This document shows positions 8,782-19,539 of a stretch of 64,000 nucleotides of DNA, in pieces. The first letter of the stretch is position 1. The number at the start of each line of letters is the position of its first letter. A program made the position numbers and the translations under genes. The stretch spans positions 16,932-80,931 of the forward strand of contig JAUCBJ010008617.1 in assembly GCA_032718475.1 (NCBI GenBank), written 5' to 3'. The notes under the pieces are model-generated. The model saw only the letters and a program-made list of their open reading frames with translations, was not told the DNA's origin and searched no databases. Origin of the DNA: Nemertoderma westbladi (Eukaryota > Xenacoelomorpha > Nemertodermatida > Nemertodermatidae).

Positions 8782-11700
8782 TCAGTCAATCTCCATTGTT
8801 CGATCAAAATCAGAAGTGAGATCCTTTGCACTGTCTTTAGTTTGTATATCTTCCCAGAATTTCCACCTATTAAGAGGCATGATTGGAACTAACTTATCGA
8901 CTATATGTGTTTTCTTTGCAGTTTGCAGACCTTGGGATTCTACTTTCAATTTCGGTAAAACCTCAACATTAAATTTCCGTTGTAGGAACTCCTCCCCCTT
9001 ATATGTATGCATTGGTTGATCTAACTCAGTTTTGAACTCAGTTTTAAAGCCCATATGTCGAACACCCTTTTGAAACTTAACTTCCACAACATCTTGTAGA
9101 TAAGGTGGGTGCATTGATTTTGCATTAGATTTTTATGCTGCCACATATATGGCACGGGATTGAGGATCTTAACATTCTTACGTGATGTCTCAATAAGATC
9201 CTTCAGTCTTCAGATCATCAATATCATAGGCTGTTCGTTTAGATGATATCTTTTGCTCGATGTTACCATGAATCGAGTCGGCTAACATGTGTGTATGACC
9301 TTTGGTCAAATATTTCAAGGTGATAGTATGTGGTCCACTGTTACTATTGACAATATTCACACAAGAGGTATATAGGTACCAGTTCTTATTTTGACTAGTA
9401 CAATTGTCAAGCCACAGTATGAAATGTTTAATATCCCTCTCACACTTTATGACAGCGAACACTGCATCTATTATGTTATCAGCATCACGACCTTGTTCAC
9501 CTTCATGCCATACAACACAGTAATGGTGATAATCGATGTCTTTGGAATTCATGCGTGCGAATGTTTCATTGAAGACCACTAGCTTGCTGATGAAGAAAGC
9601 TTCCTTACTGGATGGCATGTAAGGTAAATATATGCACTTTTGCATGTCCATGGCAAAAACAGCCACATCAGGGGAGTCAATTGCTATATCGGCAGTATAC
9701 ATTTCATGAGCATCTCTGGCGATTTTCTTATGCTTCATATATTCTGGGTTATCCATATCATTTACAACTTTATATGATTCGCACAGATAACATTCGTCAG
9801 CTTTTGGTTCACAAAAACTGATGTTCATCGCTTTTATTTGTGACCGGTATGTAGAGACTGTCATTTTCAAATCGGGATACTTCGATTTCATGTCATTAAA
9901 CATCATAGGAACATGAAGATGGCGAGGTAAATACTTAACATTTGGAGCATGGTATCTCCGGTATTTGGAGCATGGTATCTCTGGTAATGTGACACAGCTG
10001 GATTATAACTATTAATATGTTGTTGAATTAAATCCAATGTTTATTTAGAAATCTTTCTGCTTTCTTGCATACCACCATGAGCATCTTTCAATTGCTTCAA
10101 ATTCCCATTGCTCCGTTTTATTGCCCTTGCAATTTATTGAAAATTGCCCCATTTTTATAACCCAATGTTCTTAAGAATGTTGTTTTACAAACAAGTGTTT
10201 TGAATCCAGTAGCATCTGGCAGATAAAAACTACGAGACTCGCCCCTTCTTGATGGACTACTAGTAGTTCACTGCTTGACAATTTTTCGCTGAATGTGAGA
10301 TTCAATCCAACATCTCCTTGCGTTATAGTTCATTGTCCAAAATGTGTTATGTATAACTCGCCTTTGATCTTCCGACAACGATTTACAATGCCGCCCAGGG
10401 CATTTCCCTAGACATGGATGTGGATTGAATTCGTGCATATCCTGCCCTTTCTTGCGTTTCTCAGATGAGGTCAGTCGGGGGAACTTTATAATTTCTCTTC
10501 GCTTTCGCACACGGCTAGTTGTAATAGCACTAGTGGCACTCGTAGTGCATGACATGGTAGTATTATCATTGAGCACATATTCACCAACAGCATCACTCTC
10601 AGAATCGGACCCATTATTAATAGATATCAGGTCCTCGAGTTCTTCAATATCATCTTCAACAAAATTTCCTTCCTCAGAATGCATAGAAAAATCATTTCAA
10701 ATATTATCAAGATCCATAGAAGATTCAACAAGAGTATTACTAGTAACAATTTCAACTCCCTCTAACACAACCTCAGCTTCTCCCTCAGTCTCTGTAAATG
10801 AAACAAGCACAGGTGGGATTGCAGCTTGGGGTCCAATCATTGGATGTAATTTGCGCACCTAAAAATAAAAAATTTAAAATAATATGTAAAATATAAAGCA
10901 TATGTTATAATTTTAAGTCCACCTGTAAGTGTATAAAATTAAAAAAGTCATAAATCTCCAGAAACAGTTGGCCCTGGGACAGTAACCCCCCAGACAATAG
11001 CCCCACGGAATATGGAATGCTCTGCCTTGTGAATTTAGAACGGCATCTTCAATAATCTCCTTCAAGAAGCTACTGAAGTTCCACTGCTATCAAAGGTTTG
11101 CACGTAATTTGAGAAAAATCCATGGATGTATGCAAAAGTTATTGCAAATTTAGTGTCTGGGCTGCGAACTCTAAAACGGAACTCAATATCCAATATCGGT
11201 AATAAATATTCCAGAACATTAAATTATTTAACATTAAGTAAGGTAGCATCAGGAGTTGAAGAGTACAGTAATTTGAATTACAGTAACTATGGAAGCAATA
11301 GAGTAAAATACTACAGTTCAATTTATTTTGTAACACTATATCGCTCTATCTTTTATTTAAGAATTGAGCACCAACAAATTTGAATAATAAAATTACGTAT
11401 TACATGGGAAAAAAAAGTATACCATTGTTTTCAATATTCTCTCGAGCCTTTTTAAACCTTGCTGACCTGCAGTAAATAAATTGCTTCGAGAATAGTGAAA
11501 AAAAGTTATACTTTTTTTCCATGTAATAAATAATTATATTATTATTTTTTATTATTATTACAGTTAATGATAATTAGTTGAACGACGGTAACTAAATAAA
11601 TTATTTGTGTTCACTTATTTATTATTTTTTAAATATCACTGAAATTCTACAATATTGAATAGCTAATTGCTTTGACGTGTATGACTATTGCAAATTATTG

Positions 11701-12002
11701 TTGAGGGCTATTTACATTGAGTCCTTTACATTAATCATTTTACCAATTAACAAGTGTTTATATAAAAACACTGAAATTGTCAAACATGTGCTTGATGGAA
11801 CATGTGTCCCAAAACAATACAAAAGTTTGACAGAGTGTATGCCTAAACTATAATATGTATATATGTATGAGTGAGTAAGGTTTTAATAAATATGTGAATA
11901 CTAACTCACCACTTCATGAGCAGCAAATTCCTGAACCCATTCTGGTTCTGGACATGGAACAAAAGGTACGAAAGTTGGATTAGTCAAACATTGGGCAACC
12001 AT
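8782..12002 (-). pseudogene. DUF7869-like transposase gene, two exons, decayed
   Basis: Exon 1 (12,002-11,910) encodes 31 residues and ends in GTG|GTGAGT. Exon 2 starts at 10,858 after a T-rich tract and AG. The frame continues across the junction with no extra base. Exon 2 has an acidic segment, then HPCLGKCPGRHC and FWTMNYNARRCWI, the Cys-rich 'CxxxC...F.A.FW' block that precedes DUF7869, then SRSFYLP...VCKTTFLRTLG. The core (9,906-9,190) shows DMQ, YHHYCVVWHEGEQGR, LWLDNCTSQNKNW and GHTHMLADSIHGNIE, consistent with an RNase H-like DDE fold (Asp, Asp and a later Glu). The tail is at 9,114-8,782. An in-frame TGA (10,697-10,699), stops in 9,907-10,267 and shifts near 9,190 show that it is dead. 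Confidence 0.7.
10859..11909 (-). other. Intron of the DUF7869-like transposase gene
   Basis: Donor GTGAGT at 11,909-11,904 and acceptor TTTTTAG ending at 10,859, preceded by a T-rich tract. The 1,051-bp interior is AT-rich with short spurious frames and two roughly inverted T-rich segments near 11,405 and 11,510. Confidence 0.65.
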
Positions 12003-12473
12003 TTTCTTACTGCGGTAACAGCTCATTGTATGTCGATATCAATAACTAATTATCTAGTCAGATAGTCCAACTGCAAGCATTTAAATTACATTAGATGTTT
12101 TCACAAACTGATACACTGCCTTACAATTCACAGTAGACTCACGACCGAGACTCGAAATGCTGATTGGTAGTACCGGTAGGCCTACCACAGTAGTAAAATC
12201 GGTATTATAGACTTGTGAATGACTCATCGAGAGAAATCATTATACGCGTTTACATTGCAAACTTTACAAAGTAGAGAAAGCAACAACTGACCTGCCTATA
12301 AGTCAATAAGTCAGTTATTAATTGTATTGTAAATCACAGAGGATTCAATTTTACCGCGCAACTTAACACTACTACTAATACAGAGATACTATACACTAAT
12401 ACATCTACTAATACATCTAATACTGTATGAATAATTATTTGATATTGATTCCAACCGAATACAAGTCATACAC

Positions 12474-12804
12474 AGATAGACGGTTTCGGCATAAAGGAAA
12501 CCATAAATTCGAACGAATTTTTAATCCCAAATCAATCCAAGTAAAGATAGACGGTTTTGGCATAAAGGAACCTATAAATTTAAACTTAGTGTTTAATCCC
12601 AAATCAATCCAAGTAAAGATAGACGGTTTTAGAATTTACTATTATAGACAGAAGTTGAGATAGACGGTTTTGGCAAAATTATAACTCCTTGGGACTTCAT
12701 AATTACGTCTTAAGACTTGGCTAGAAAGTTGCGCCTTGTTTTTCTGATTCCAAATATATGCATATGTCATTTTTCAAAAAAATTGAGTTAGACGGTTTTG
12801 GCAT
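12474..12804 (-). repeat. Right subterminal motif array of the inner transposon
   Basis: Five inverted copies of the 20-bp motif lie near 12,474, 12,546, 12,617, 12,656 and 12,784. Two sit inside a roughly 70-bp direct repeat (AATCCCAAATCAATCCAAGT units near 12,521 and 12,596). The outermost copy is part of the terminal repeat. Confidence 0.85.
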
Positions 12805-12814
12805 ATAAGGGCCG

Positions 12815-13184
12815 AGTAACAGTAGGCCTAGTCAGCTATTTCTACCGGTAGACCTAACTGCCTGTTACCTACTCCTGTACTCTGCAACACACTAACACAG
12901 TTAGTCCTGTACAGCTGTAGTCATTTAGTAGCCTGGCAGCCTGGTGCTGGTGAGCTATTCCTGCAGTCCTGTATTCCAGTAAATAATTATGTAACCGGAG
13001 GCATTATTTATGTATTTATTTCTGTATATAGATTTTCATCTTAGGCTTAGGCCTACTGATTTTGAATGACTGATCCATGGTAATGGAAGACCTAAATCTA
13101 AATAATGCCGATACCAACCCTTCAGGGATACCTACCACTACCGGTACTGACTTTGATGATATGGTACCGGTAATGTTACAACTA
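12815..13184. other. MULE interior right of the inner transposon, non-coding
   Basis: It begins with the AGTA target duplication (12,815-12,818). It is rich in ACCGGTA and TAGGCCTA words, with no supported frame until homology to the inverted copy begins near 13,185. The first bases of a gene (ATGGAAGACC, 13,084) may be a relic of its start. Confidence 0.4.
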
Positions 13185-13881
13185 CGACGCCATCTGCTCT
13201 GGCATTTGAACTATTCTAAGTAATGGGGAATGTAATGATGAGTTTCAAACAGGAAAATGCCTGGTTGATGGATACCCAGTCGATAACTTGCATTGCATTG
13301 TATCGGATTGTTATACCACTGGTCTTACTGGGGATAAGTGGTGGTGGAAGCGGTCAGGAAGTACTACCAATTGTTATCTTATAAACTTTAACGAGCCACG
13401 GAAGGCCTCTATTCTACGTGAGGATAGTACCGGTGCTGACAATGGAGGCGGGAGACCCGGTAGCCTTTTCTACAATGTTGGATTCGGAAATAAATGGAAA
13501 CGTGTTGGCATGGAACTGGAAAATCTTAAAGATTCCAAATGGGTAATTGAAGTTTGTCGAACGTTCTGGAAGCATTCTACTAACAATAGCTACAGTAAAA
13601 CTGCCTCGCGAGTAATGCTGAAGCATGGGGACATTCCATTTGATTTACCTGAGGGCTGAGTTGTGTTGGAGTATAAATGGTCAGTTGACAAACCTGATCC
13701 CGAAACCCTTATTGTTGATGTTCATATTGATAAGAATGGACTTACCCGTTCGAAAATCTGTCACATTAATGGCAGTGTGAAGGATATTATTGTTCAAGAG
13801 TTACATAATGGTAAGAAACCACAACATATATATCAGCAACACCATTCAGATATTCCTTCACTTAATCTATATACAATATGA
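13185..13881 (+). pseudogene. MULE-borne gene, plus-strand copy
   Basis: After a shift near 13,220 it reads NLHCIVSDCYTTGLTGDKWWWKR, then a Gly-rich GADNGGGRPGSLFYNVGF, then NKWKRVGMELENLKDSKWVIEV and CRTFWKHSTNNSYSKTASRVML. A stop at 13,657-13,659 is followed at once by LEYKWSVDKPDPETLIVDV and an amphipathic segment (KDIIVQELHNGKKPQHIYQQH). The latter recalls the N-terminal regions of animal Mutator-type and related transposases that precede the catalytic core; this is only a resemblance. The copy is inversely duplicated at 15,105-15,645, and the similarity ends exactly at DKPxPE. Function is unknown; it may be the transposase N-terminus. Confidence 0.45.
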
Positions 13882-13899
13882 ATTATAGGTTAAAAAAAG

Positions 13900-14545
13900 G
13901 AACATCATACTCTCGTCTGTCATCAACGTCGTCTCTCGCATCGGCATTTTCAAACCACTTTATCACTTTGAATGAATGGGATAAAGCCTCTAGACCCGAT
14001 CCATCAACCTAGAAACTAAGCTTCCTCATTAATGTATGCTCGTCATGTCCTTTGCAGAATATTTCAAAATGTCCATTGAAATTGCCAACTCCTGAAAAAA
14101 TAAGCGCGGTGCTTGTAGAAGACATATTTAGTAAAGGTTGGAAATTGAGATCATTTGTTGGCAAAGCTCCCAATAATGGCGGGTTTGTTATTCGTAAACT
14201 TCCAACCGCTTCCTCGGCACTAGTTTAAGTCCAATCTATTAAATTAGCTGGTTGTTACCCTGGATGTGTCGCATCTTCCTCATTCAGTTTTTGTGAACAT
14301 TTAGTTGCGTATGCGATTTTTACGGAAACCATAGCTGAGTTCACTCAATTAATATGGAAGTCGGCGACAATAAAAACCACTGTTGTTCGTGATCCGGAAG
14401 CTGGTAAAAAGAAAAAAATCAAAAAATTCAACCAACGGAATGGGAAACCGGGTGAAGTGATATCATCAACCTATAACAAAGATAATGGTAAAAGTGGGGA
14501 TACAGGAAAATGTAAACGGAAACAGCCAAATTATTTTTATTGATT
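13900..14545 (+). pseudogene. SWIM-like C-terminal remnant of a MULE transposase
   Basis: After several breaks, 14,170-14,545 reads continuously as FVGKAPNNGGFVIRKLPTAS, then CYPGCVASSSFSFCEHLVAY, then a Lys-rich tail (GKKKKIKKFN). The C-x3-C-x9-C-x-H spacing is close to the CxCx(n)CxH zinc motif of SWIM domains, which sit after the DDE core in Mutator transposases. One stop interrupts it near 14,224. The catalytic DDE portion is missing between this and the upstream gene fragment, so the element was internally deleted. Confidence 0.4.
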
Positions 14546-14884
14546 ATAATGTTCAAAGAAAGGTGTACCAGATATCTGGCCAGATGTTAAAATGTTATAA
14601 ATATTATCGGTGAATTACTTAACGCCAGACTCGCGTATCTGGGTGAAGAGTTGCTTTCGGTATTATATATTATATTCTTCTTCACTTTGGCCTGAATCCT
14701 CTCCCATCACATCATCAATCAATATAAGATCATATGATGCGTTGTAACCTTAAATAAATAACACAAATAAAATATCAGCATGAAATGTGACAGGCAGTTT
14801 AACAATGTTTAATGTCAATATTTAACTATAGTGCATAATACCCTACAATAGGTTCGCTCAATGGTAAAAAAATTCAGTAATTAT
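14546..14884. other. MULE interior, non-coding
   Basis: AT-rich sequence between the SWIM-like remnant and the minus-strand gene copy; no supported frame. Confidence 0.35.
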
Positions 14885-15669
14885 TTACCCACCATCAGTA
14901 GTAGTACCATTACTTCTGCCCTTGGTGACTTTGTTTGGTTTCACATTCGAACTGCAAGGTACGGCTGGGTTGTATTTCAAAGAACATCTGGGCACTGGAA
15001 TTTTCTTATGATGGTAATCCCCAATGATTTCTATTTCGGGAGACGATGTTGATGCTGTCAGTATTGCTTTGTTACCGGTACTCTCTGCAGGAACAACTTT
15101 CCAAAGGGGTTCAGGTTCAGGTTTGTCAGTTGACCATTTATACTCCAACAGAACTCGGCCCACAGGTAAATCAAATGGAATGTTCCCATGCTTCAGCATT
15201 ACCCGCGAGGCGGTTTTACAGTAGCTATTGTTATTAGGATGCTTCCAAAACGTCCGACGAACTTCAATTACACATTCGGAATCTTTAAGATTTTCCGGTT
15301 CCACGCCAACACGTTTCCATTTATTTCTGAATCCAACATTGTAGAAAAGGCTACCGGGTCTCCCGCCTCCACTGTCAGCACCGGTACTATCCTCACGTAG
15401 AATAGAGGCCTTCTGTGGCTTGTTAAAGTTTATAAGATAACAATTGGTAGTACTTCCTGACCGCTTCCACCACCACTTATCCGCAGTAAGACCAGTGCAG
15501 CAGTGGTATAACAATCTGATACAACGCAACGAAAGTTATCGATTGGGTACCCATCAACTAGGCGTTTTCCTATTTGAAACTCATCATTACATTCCCCATT
15601 ACTTAGAATTTCCACCAGTTCAAATGCCAAAGCGGAAGGAATGGTGGGAGAATCGTCAAAGTCTTCCAT
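14885..15669 (-). pseudogene. MULE-borne gene, inverted minus-strand copy
   Basis: It starts at an ATG at 15,669 (MEDFDDSPTIPSALAFELVE), shifts frame near 15,500 and then reads for 200 residues. DKWWWKRSGSTTNCYLINF, the GADSGGGRPGSLFYNVGF segment and CKTASRVMLKHGNIPFDLP match the plus-strand copy with roughly 90% identity by eye. After DKPEPE the two copies part company: this one continues with a Ser/Lys-rich tail ending SNGTTTDGG. It keeps the full N-terminus that the other copy lost. No family recognised; the Trp/Lys-rich block may bind DNA. Confidence 0.45.
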
Positions 15670-16160
15670 TCTATATTTCGTATTTGATTCACTGCCCTGC
15701 TATATCGGTCAGCGGTACCGTCAGACCGTTATCGTCCAGTATCGGAAATTAACCTAGGTCTATTCAGCTATCTCTGTATCTTATACTCTGGTGGGCACTA
15801 GTGCTGTAGTGAGTGTGAGTGACTAATGACTAATACAGTGCTGCAGTAATAGCTGAATAGGCTACTGGAATAGCAAATAGGGAACCCTCAGTAGAGCTCG
15901 CTCAGCCCGATCTGTTGGTTAGTTAGCCTACAGGCCCAGCTGCCTGTCTAGTCAGTCTGCTAGTGCAGTAGTAAGGAGGTACAGTTGTACAGCAGTAGAA
16001 GTGGATATGATACGGAATATTGGTACTAACTGACTGATGTGCAATTACTGGGCACAGTGTAGAGTATATTACCAATGTACTGATGTAGGCCTACTCAGCT
16101 ACCGGTACTGTACTGCTGTAGAACTAACCAACTATCCATGGTTACAGGATAATGAGAAGT
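15670..16160. other. MULE right subterminal region, non-coding
   Basis: It contains frequent AGTACTG, TAGGCCTA and ACCGGTA words, mirroring 7,561-8,009. No coding sequence. Confidence 0.4.
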
Positions 16161-16355
16161 AATTTATTTTGGAGGATATGGAAAACCATCATTTAATATG
16201 AATATGTAATTGACATCTTGATACAATTGTATGATTAAATCCGGTACTTTCCCAAGTGTGTTATTTTTTGGTGTAGATTTTAATTACAGCTGTGTTCGCC
16301 TATGTTCCGCCTGTATTCTATTGTGTTCTGTTGTGTTCTGTAAAAAGAACTATCC
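16161..16355 (-). repeat. Right terminal inverted repeat of the MULE
   Basis: Reverse complement of 7,366-7,560. The outermost bases read CTATCC, followed directly by the CCAGGAAGG duplication. Confidence 0.9.
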
Positions 16356-16364
16356 CCAGGAAGG

Positions 16365-16870
16365 CATGGGCTGGGCATTGTTAAATAGTCTGTCCAGGAT
16401 TGGGATGTCCCATAGAATAAAATGGAACCTTAATGTTCAATTATTTATGGCTGTAGTAGTAACCCAGTACTCTTATATGGAAGTCCATGCTGGGCTCTAA
16501 CTGCAGAGGATACCAAATCTCTGGAAAGCACTTTCACAAGAATGGTGCACCTGTTTCATTGTTTCAAGTTCAATGAACACATCTCCAATCAGACTCTATA
16601 CAACATTGGAGGTGTTCCATTTGTCACCCCTAGCTTGACTCTCTGCTTTGCAAGACATTGCTTCCACTGTGAGGACCAGCCACTGGATAATCTTGTGCTT
16701 TGGTGACCTCATGGAGTGAATAAGCATGGTGTACAGTACAGCCCATGACTTTCTTAAGACGCATCTTAAAGGACACTGGCCTTGAAGATGAGGATGATCT
16801 AGCAAATGTCATGGGTGATAGGGAGTTGTGGCAGCATAATATTGTTGACGAGCCAGCACAGCATTCTTAA
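16365..16870 (+). pseudogene. LINE-D, right half: RT thumb and C-terminus
   Basis: Directly after the MULE duplication the LINE resumes with WALLNSLSRIGMSHRIKWNL, then (with stops) SYMEVHAGL, a TLYNIGGVPF segment, CFARHCFHCEDQPLDNLVLW and a final VMGDRELW-like end. The pattern of a cysteine/histidine 'HCFR.EDQP..LVLW' block near the C-terminus is seen in the related copy at 36,070-36,290. It joins the left half at 7,356 without loss, which places the LINE before the MULE in time. Confidence 0.7.
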
Positions 16871-16891
16871 TATATATATAATGCAGCTGCA

Positions 16892-18760
16892 ATGCAGTAT
16901 GCAGATCGTAGTAGTATATGTAAGTGTGTTGATTTTACCAAGTGCAATTGTCTAAATTATCATAAGATTCCAGTCATAGAAAGGGAATTTATAATTGATC
17001 AAAGGGGAAACCGCAACATCTTCATAAGTGGTCTGGATTTGACATCTAAATCTCAAGAAATTCGCCAGGAGTTTTCACAGATTCAACAGCAGTCTAGACA
17101 ACATAAAGTTGTTGTTGATAAGCCTGTTGCGGGAACATCATATGAACTTGAAGAGTAGTACACAGGAAATTCGGCTTCAGATAATAAATAATGTTAGTAA
17201 AAATACTCAGATTATGAATAATTATTGGTCACAAAAAAATGCATTAAACTCTCAACCATAGCCAGAGAGTGCGATTGGTACCAAGTTTCAGATAAGGGAG
17301 GGGCAGCTTTGGCAAGTGCTCTACTGGAGGACATTGGAATTATCAGCAAACAAGATTTGTCCGTTATCATTGATCATAGCATACTTATGAGAGAGTGCGA
17401 ATGATAGATGAGATATCCAATCTGAAGCGAGTTATGGCACAAGTTGACTCTACTTCGATTGTCAGAAGATCAAACTAAATATTAACATATCATATTAACA
17501 TAAGGAATTACATATCCAAGAATGCATACAGAAGAGCATTTCTCTCTTGTATATACAGGTACCAAATTCAATATATGTTAGTCATGTTACCACACATAGT
17601 AAGAAAGCAGCTGACATTGCAAATGGAATACTAAACCATTCTTGGGAGAATAATGTTGAACTGTGTAACTTGTTGTGTGTGGGTACAGATGGTGAAAATA
17701 CAAACATAGGATGGAAAGGAGGCACCACCACCTATAAAGAAACCATTTGAATTGGTTTGTCTGCTTATTACATACCAATGAACTGCCCTTTTGTCATATT
17801 TTCTATCATGTGGATGGCACATCAGGACCTGGATCCTTTAATGGTGTCATAATTAATTATATAATAATAACAACATAACTAATTAACAATCGGGAAACAG
17901 TTATCCAAATGTGAACAGTTGCCAATTGTCAAGTTCAAAAAGCTACCTGACACTCATACTGGGATACCTGCAGATCTTGAATCTTTTAAAGATCGCAGTG
18001 CAGATAAATATAAGATAATGATAACTAACGCTGTATCATCTGGGGAATGTACGATTGATCTACAACACATCAAATCATATCCTATCCAGTGAACCATTCA
18101 AAATGGTTAACAATGTCCTGTCGAATTCTCTGATTATATATTTCAACTTTGACCCCAACTTTTCAACTGTTGTTTATGTTTGAATATGTAATGAAAGTAT
18201 ATGTACCTATCTGGTCTCATATTAAATTGCAATGGCAATTCTACAATGGTTCCAAACACTTTTTTCAGATGATTGCCAAAACAAGATATTTACAACATGA
18301 CCTACAGAAGGTCGTCAACAAGGCTCTGTGCCATGGTCAAGGTCATGTGGCAATTCCTCTTTTGCCCACCCAGAGAACCTGCTACTTTCAATGATCTATG
18401 ATGGTAGGGAACCAATCAGAAGACAGGGATATCAATGTATTTTATCTTATAGGGAGGCATCAGCTGTGGGTTTGCCCTCAGCTATGAATTTGTATTCATC
18501 TGGGTATATATCTGTATTTGTTAAACTATAAATAAATTTAGAGGCATCCGATTACATACATCTTGTGAACTGGACAACCACAGATAAATCAGAACCCCTA
18601 ATACTAAAAAATGTGTCATGCATGTACACTGTGCAGTGCATTGCCCGGGTATCATTAAACCTTTTGGGACCAAAATAGAACAAAAAGATAATATACCATG
18701 GGAATAGTGTTGTGCTGGTACCAAATTCTTCAACCGGTACACGTATTCCCAATCCTTACA
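16892..18760 (+). pseudogene. Decayed transposase-like gene with a 'GT..NTGWKGG' motif
   Basis: Readable islands in order on the plus strand: KCVDFTKCNCLNYHKIPVIE (16,930), GLDLTSKSQEIRQEF (17,030), SIYVSHVTTHSKKAADIANG (17,570), VGTDGENTNIGWKGG (17,680), CLLHTNELPL and TSGPGSFNG (17,760-17,850), LPDTHTGIPADLESFKD (17,945), GTNQKTG (18,410) and VNWTTTDKSEPLILKN (18,570). The 'GTD..NTGWKGG...LE..', 'CLLH.NELPLRH' and 'SGP..F.G' blocks belong to an uncharacterised transposase-like family common in arthropod and cnidarian genomes; I recognise the pattern but not its superfamily. Stops are numerous. No termini were found. Confidence 0.45.
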
Positions 18761-19129
18761 CTTAGTAGGAACACATCTTGAATTGTAGCCTGGGATTGGT
18801 TAATGAACTATTATTTGATTGGACTTTGAAATCATGTAAGGATTGAGGAAAGTGGTCGAACTAGAGTAAGTAGTAAAGTAAGTTGGCAGGTAGAAAGTGT
18901 TCCAAAAGCTGTAAGGAATGGAGAAATTGGGTGAAATCATGTTCATGTAAGGGTTATTATACCAACAGTATTAGAAGAGTAGACTTAGACAAACATGTGA
19001 TATTATTCTAGGCAGTAGAACATTGGCTTATGGTTTATACAGGGCTGCATGAGTAAGCTAAAATGTTTGGAACATTGGCTATACTAGTGTCTAGGGATAC
19101 ATTCCTTTGCATGACATTGTCGACATTGA
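18761..19129. other. Non-coding segment partly duplicated at 35,952-36,092
   Basis: Bases 18,912-19,050 match 35,955-36,092 almost exactly (from GGAATGGAGAAATTGGGTG to TTTATACAGGGCTGCA). In both places the Tc1/mariner relic follows downstream, at different distances. The segment therefore belongs to a larger duplicated unit. Confidence 0.7.
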
Positions 19130-19539
19130 CATGACGATTCCTTATACAACATTTTTTCCACTCAAAATATATGTACCGGGTGTTCCATAATGATTGCCAC
19201 CCCCCCCCCCCCCTGGCCAGCTAAAACTGCCAGACATGCACCTTAGTGTAATATACCATTCGAAAGAGAATTTAATTCGGAGCTTGAATGCAAAAATGTA
19301 GGGTCCAATACAAAAGTATACAAATTTTATAGGCTATTCTTTAAACCTAACTTATTTTTCAATATTTTTGATTTAATCACAATTAAAAAAATCTAATTTA
19401 TCCAGCGTTAGTCATCAGCTTTGCATCCATGTTTCCCCTTTGCAGCATGGGGAGCTCCTGGATAGTGGCAAAGGATGTTGGCTAAAAGGGCCGTTTTGGT
19501 TTGAGTTCAGTTTGATTAAGTCCCAGAATTAAAAATCCA

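Larger units (their letters stand above)
8010..12814 (-). mobile_element. 4.8-kb DNA transposon carrying a DUF7869-like transposase gene
   Basis: The ends are inverted repeats starting CGGCCCTTA(A/T)ATGCC and continuing AAAACCGTCTAACTCA. They are flanked by a 4-bp direct duplication AGTA (8,006-8,009 and 12,815-12,818). The motif TGCCAAAACCGTCTATCTCA recurs inside both ends, three copies at the left and five at the right, all pointing inward. One spliced gene on the minus strand fills the middle. The element is nested in the MULE and therefore younger than it. A 4-bp duplication is shared by several superfamilies (for example Sola and Chapaev), so I do not assign one. Confidence 0.75.
7366..16355. 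mobile_element. Mutator-like element (MULE) of 9.0 kb, split by an inner transposon
   Basis: The two ends are inverted repeats of about 195 bp starting GGATAGTT...TTTTTACAG and ending near CAAAATAAATTAC. The flanks carry a 9-bp direct duplication, CCAGGAAGG (7,357-7,365 and 16,356-16,364). Because the duplication is flanked by matching G/C bases it could also be read as 7 bp or 5 bp. The insertion interrupts a LINE reading frame, which confirms the limits independently. Long inverted repeats, a 9-bp duplication and an internal SWIM-like motif are all Mutator traits. Without the 4.8-kb inner transposon the element would be about 4.2 kb. No intact transposase remains. Confidence 0.7.

Noticed and set aside
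10425-10862. Plus-strand 145-codon frame
   Set aside because: It is the antisense of exon 2 of the DUF7869-like gene, which has motif and splice support.
15046-15400. Plus-strand frames in the right arm of the MULE
   Set aside because: They mirror the minus-strand gene copy; the equivalent antisense frame also appears in the left arm (13,414-13,626), as expected for an inverted duplication.
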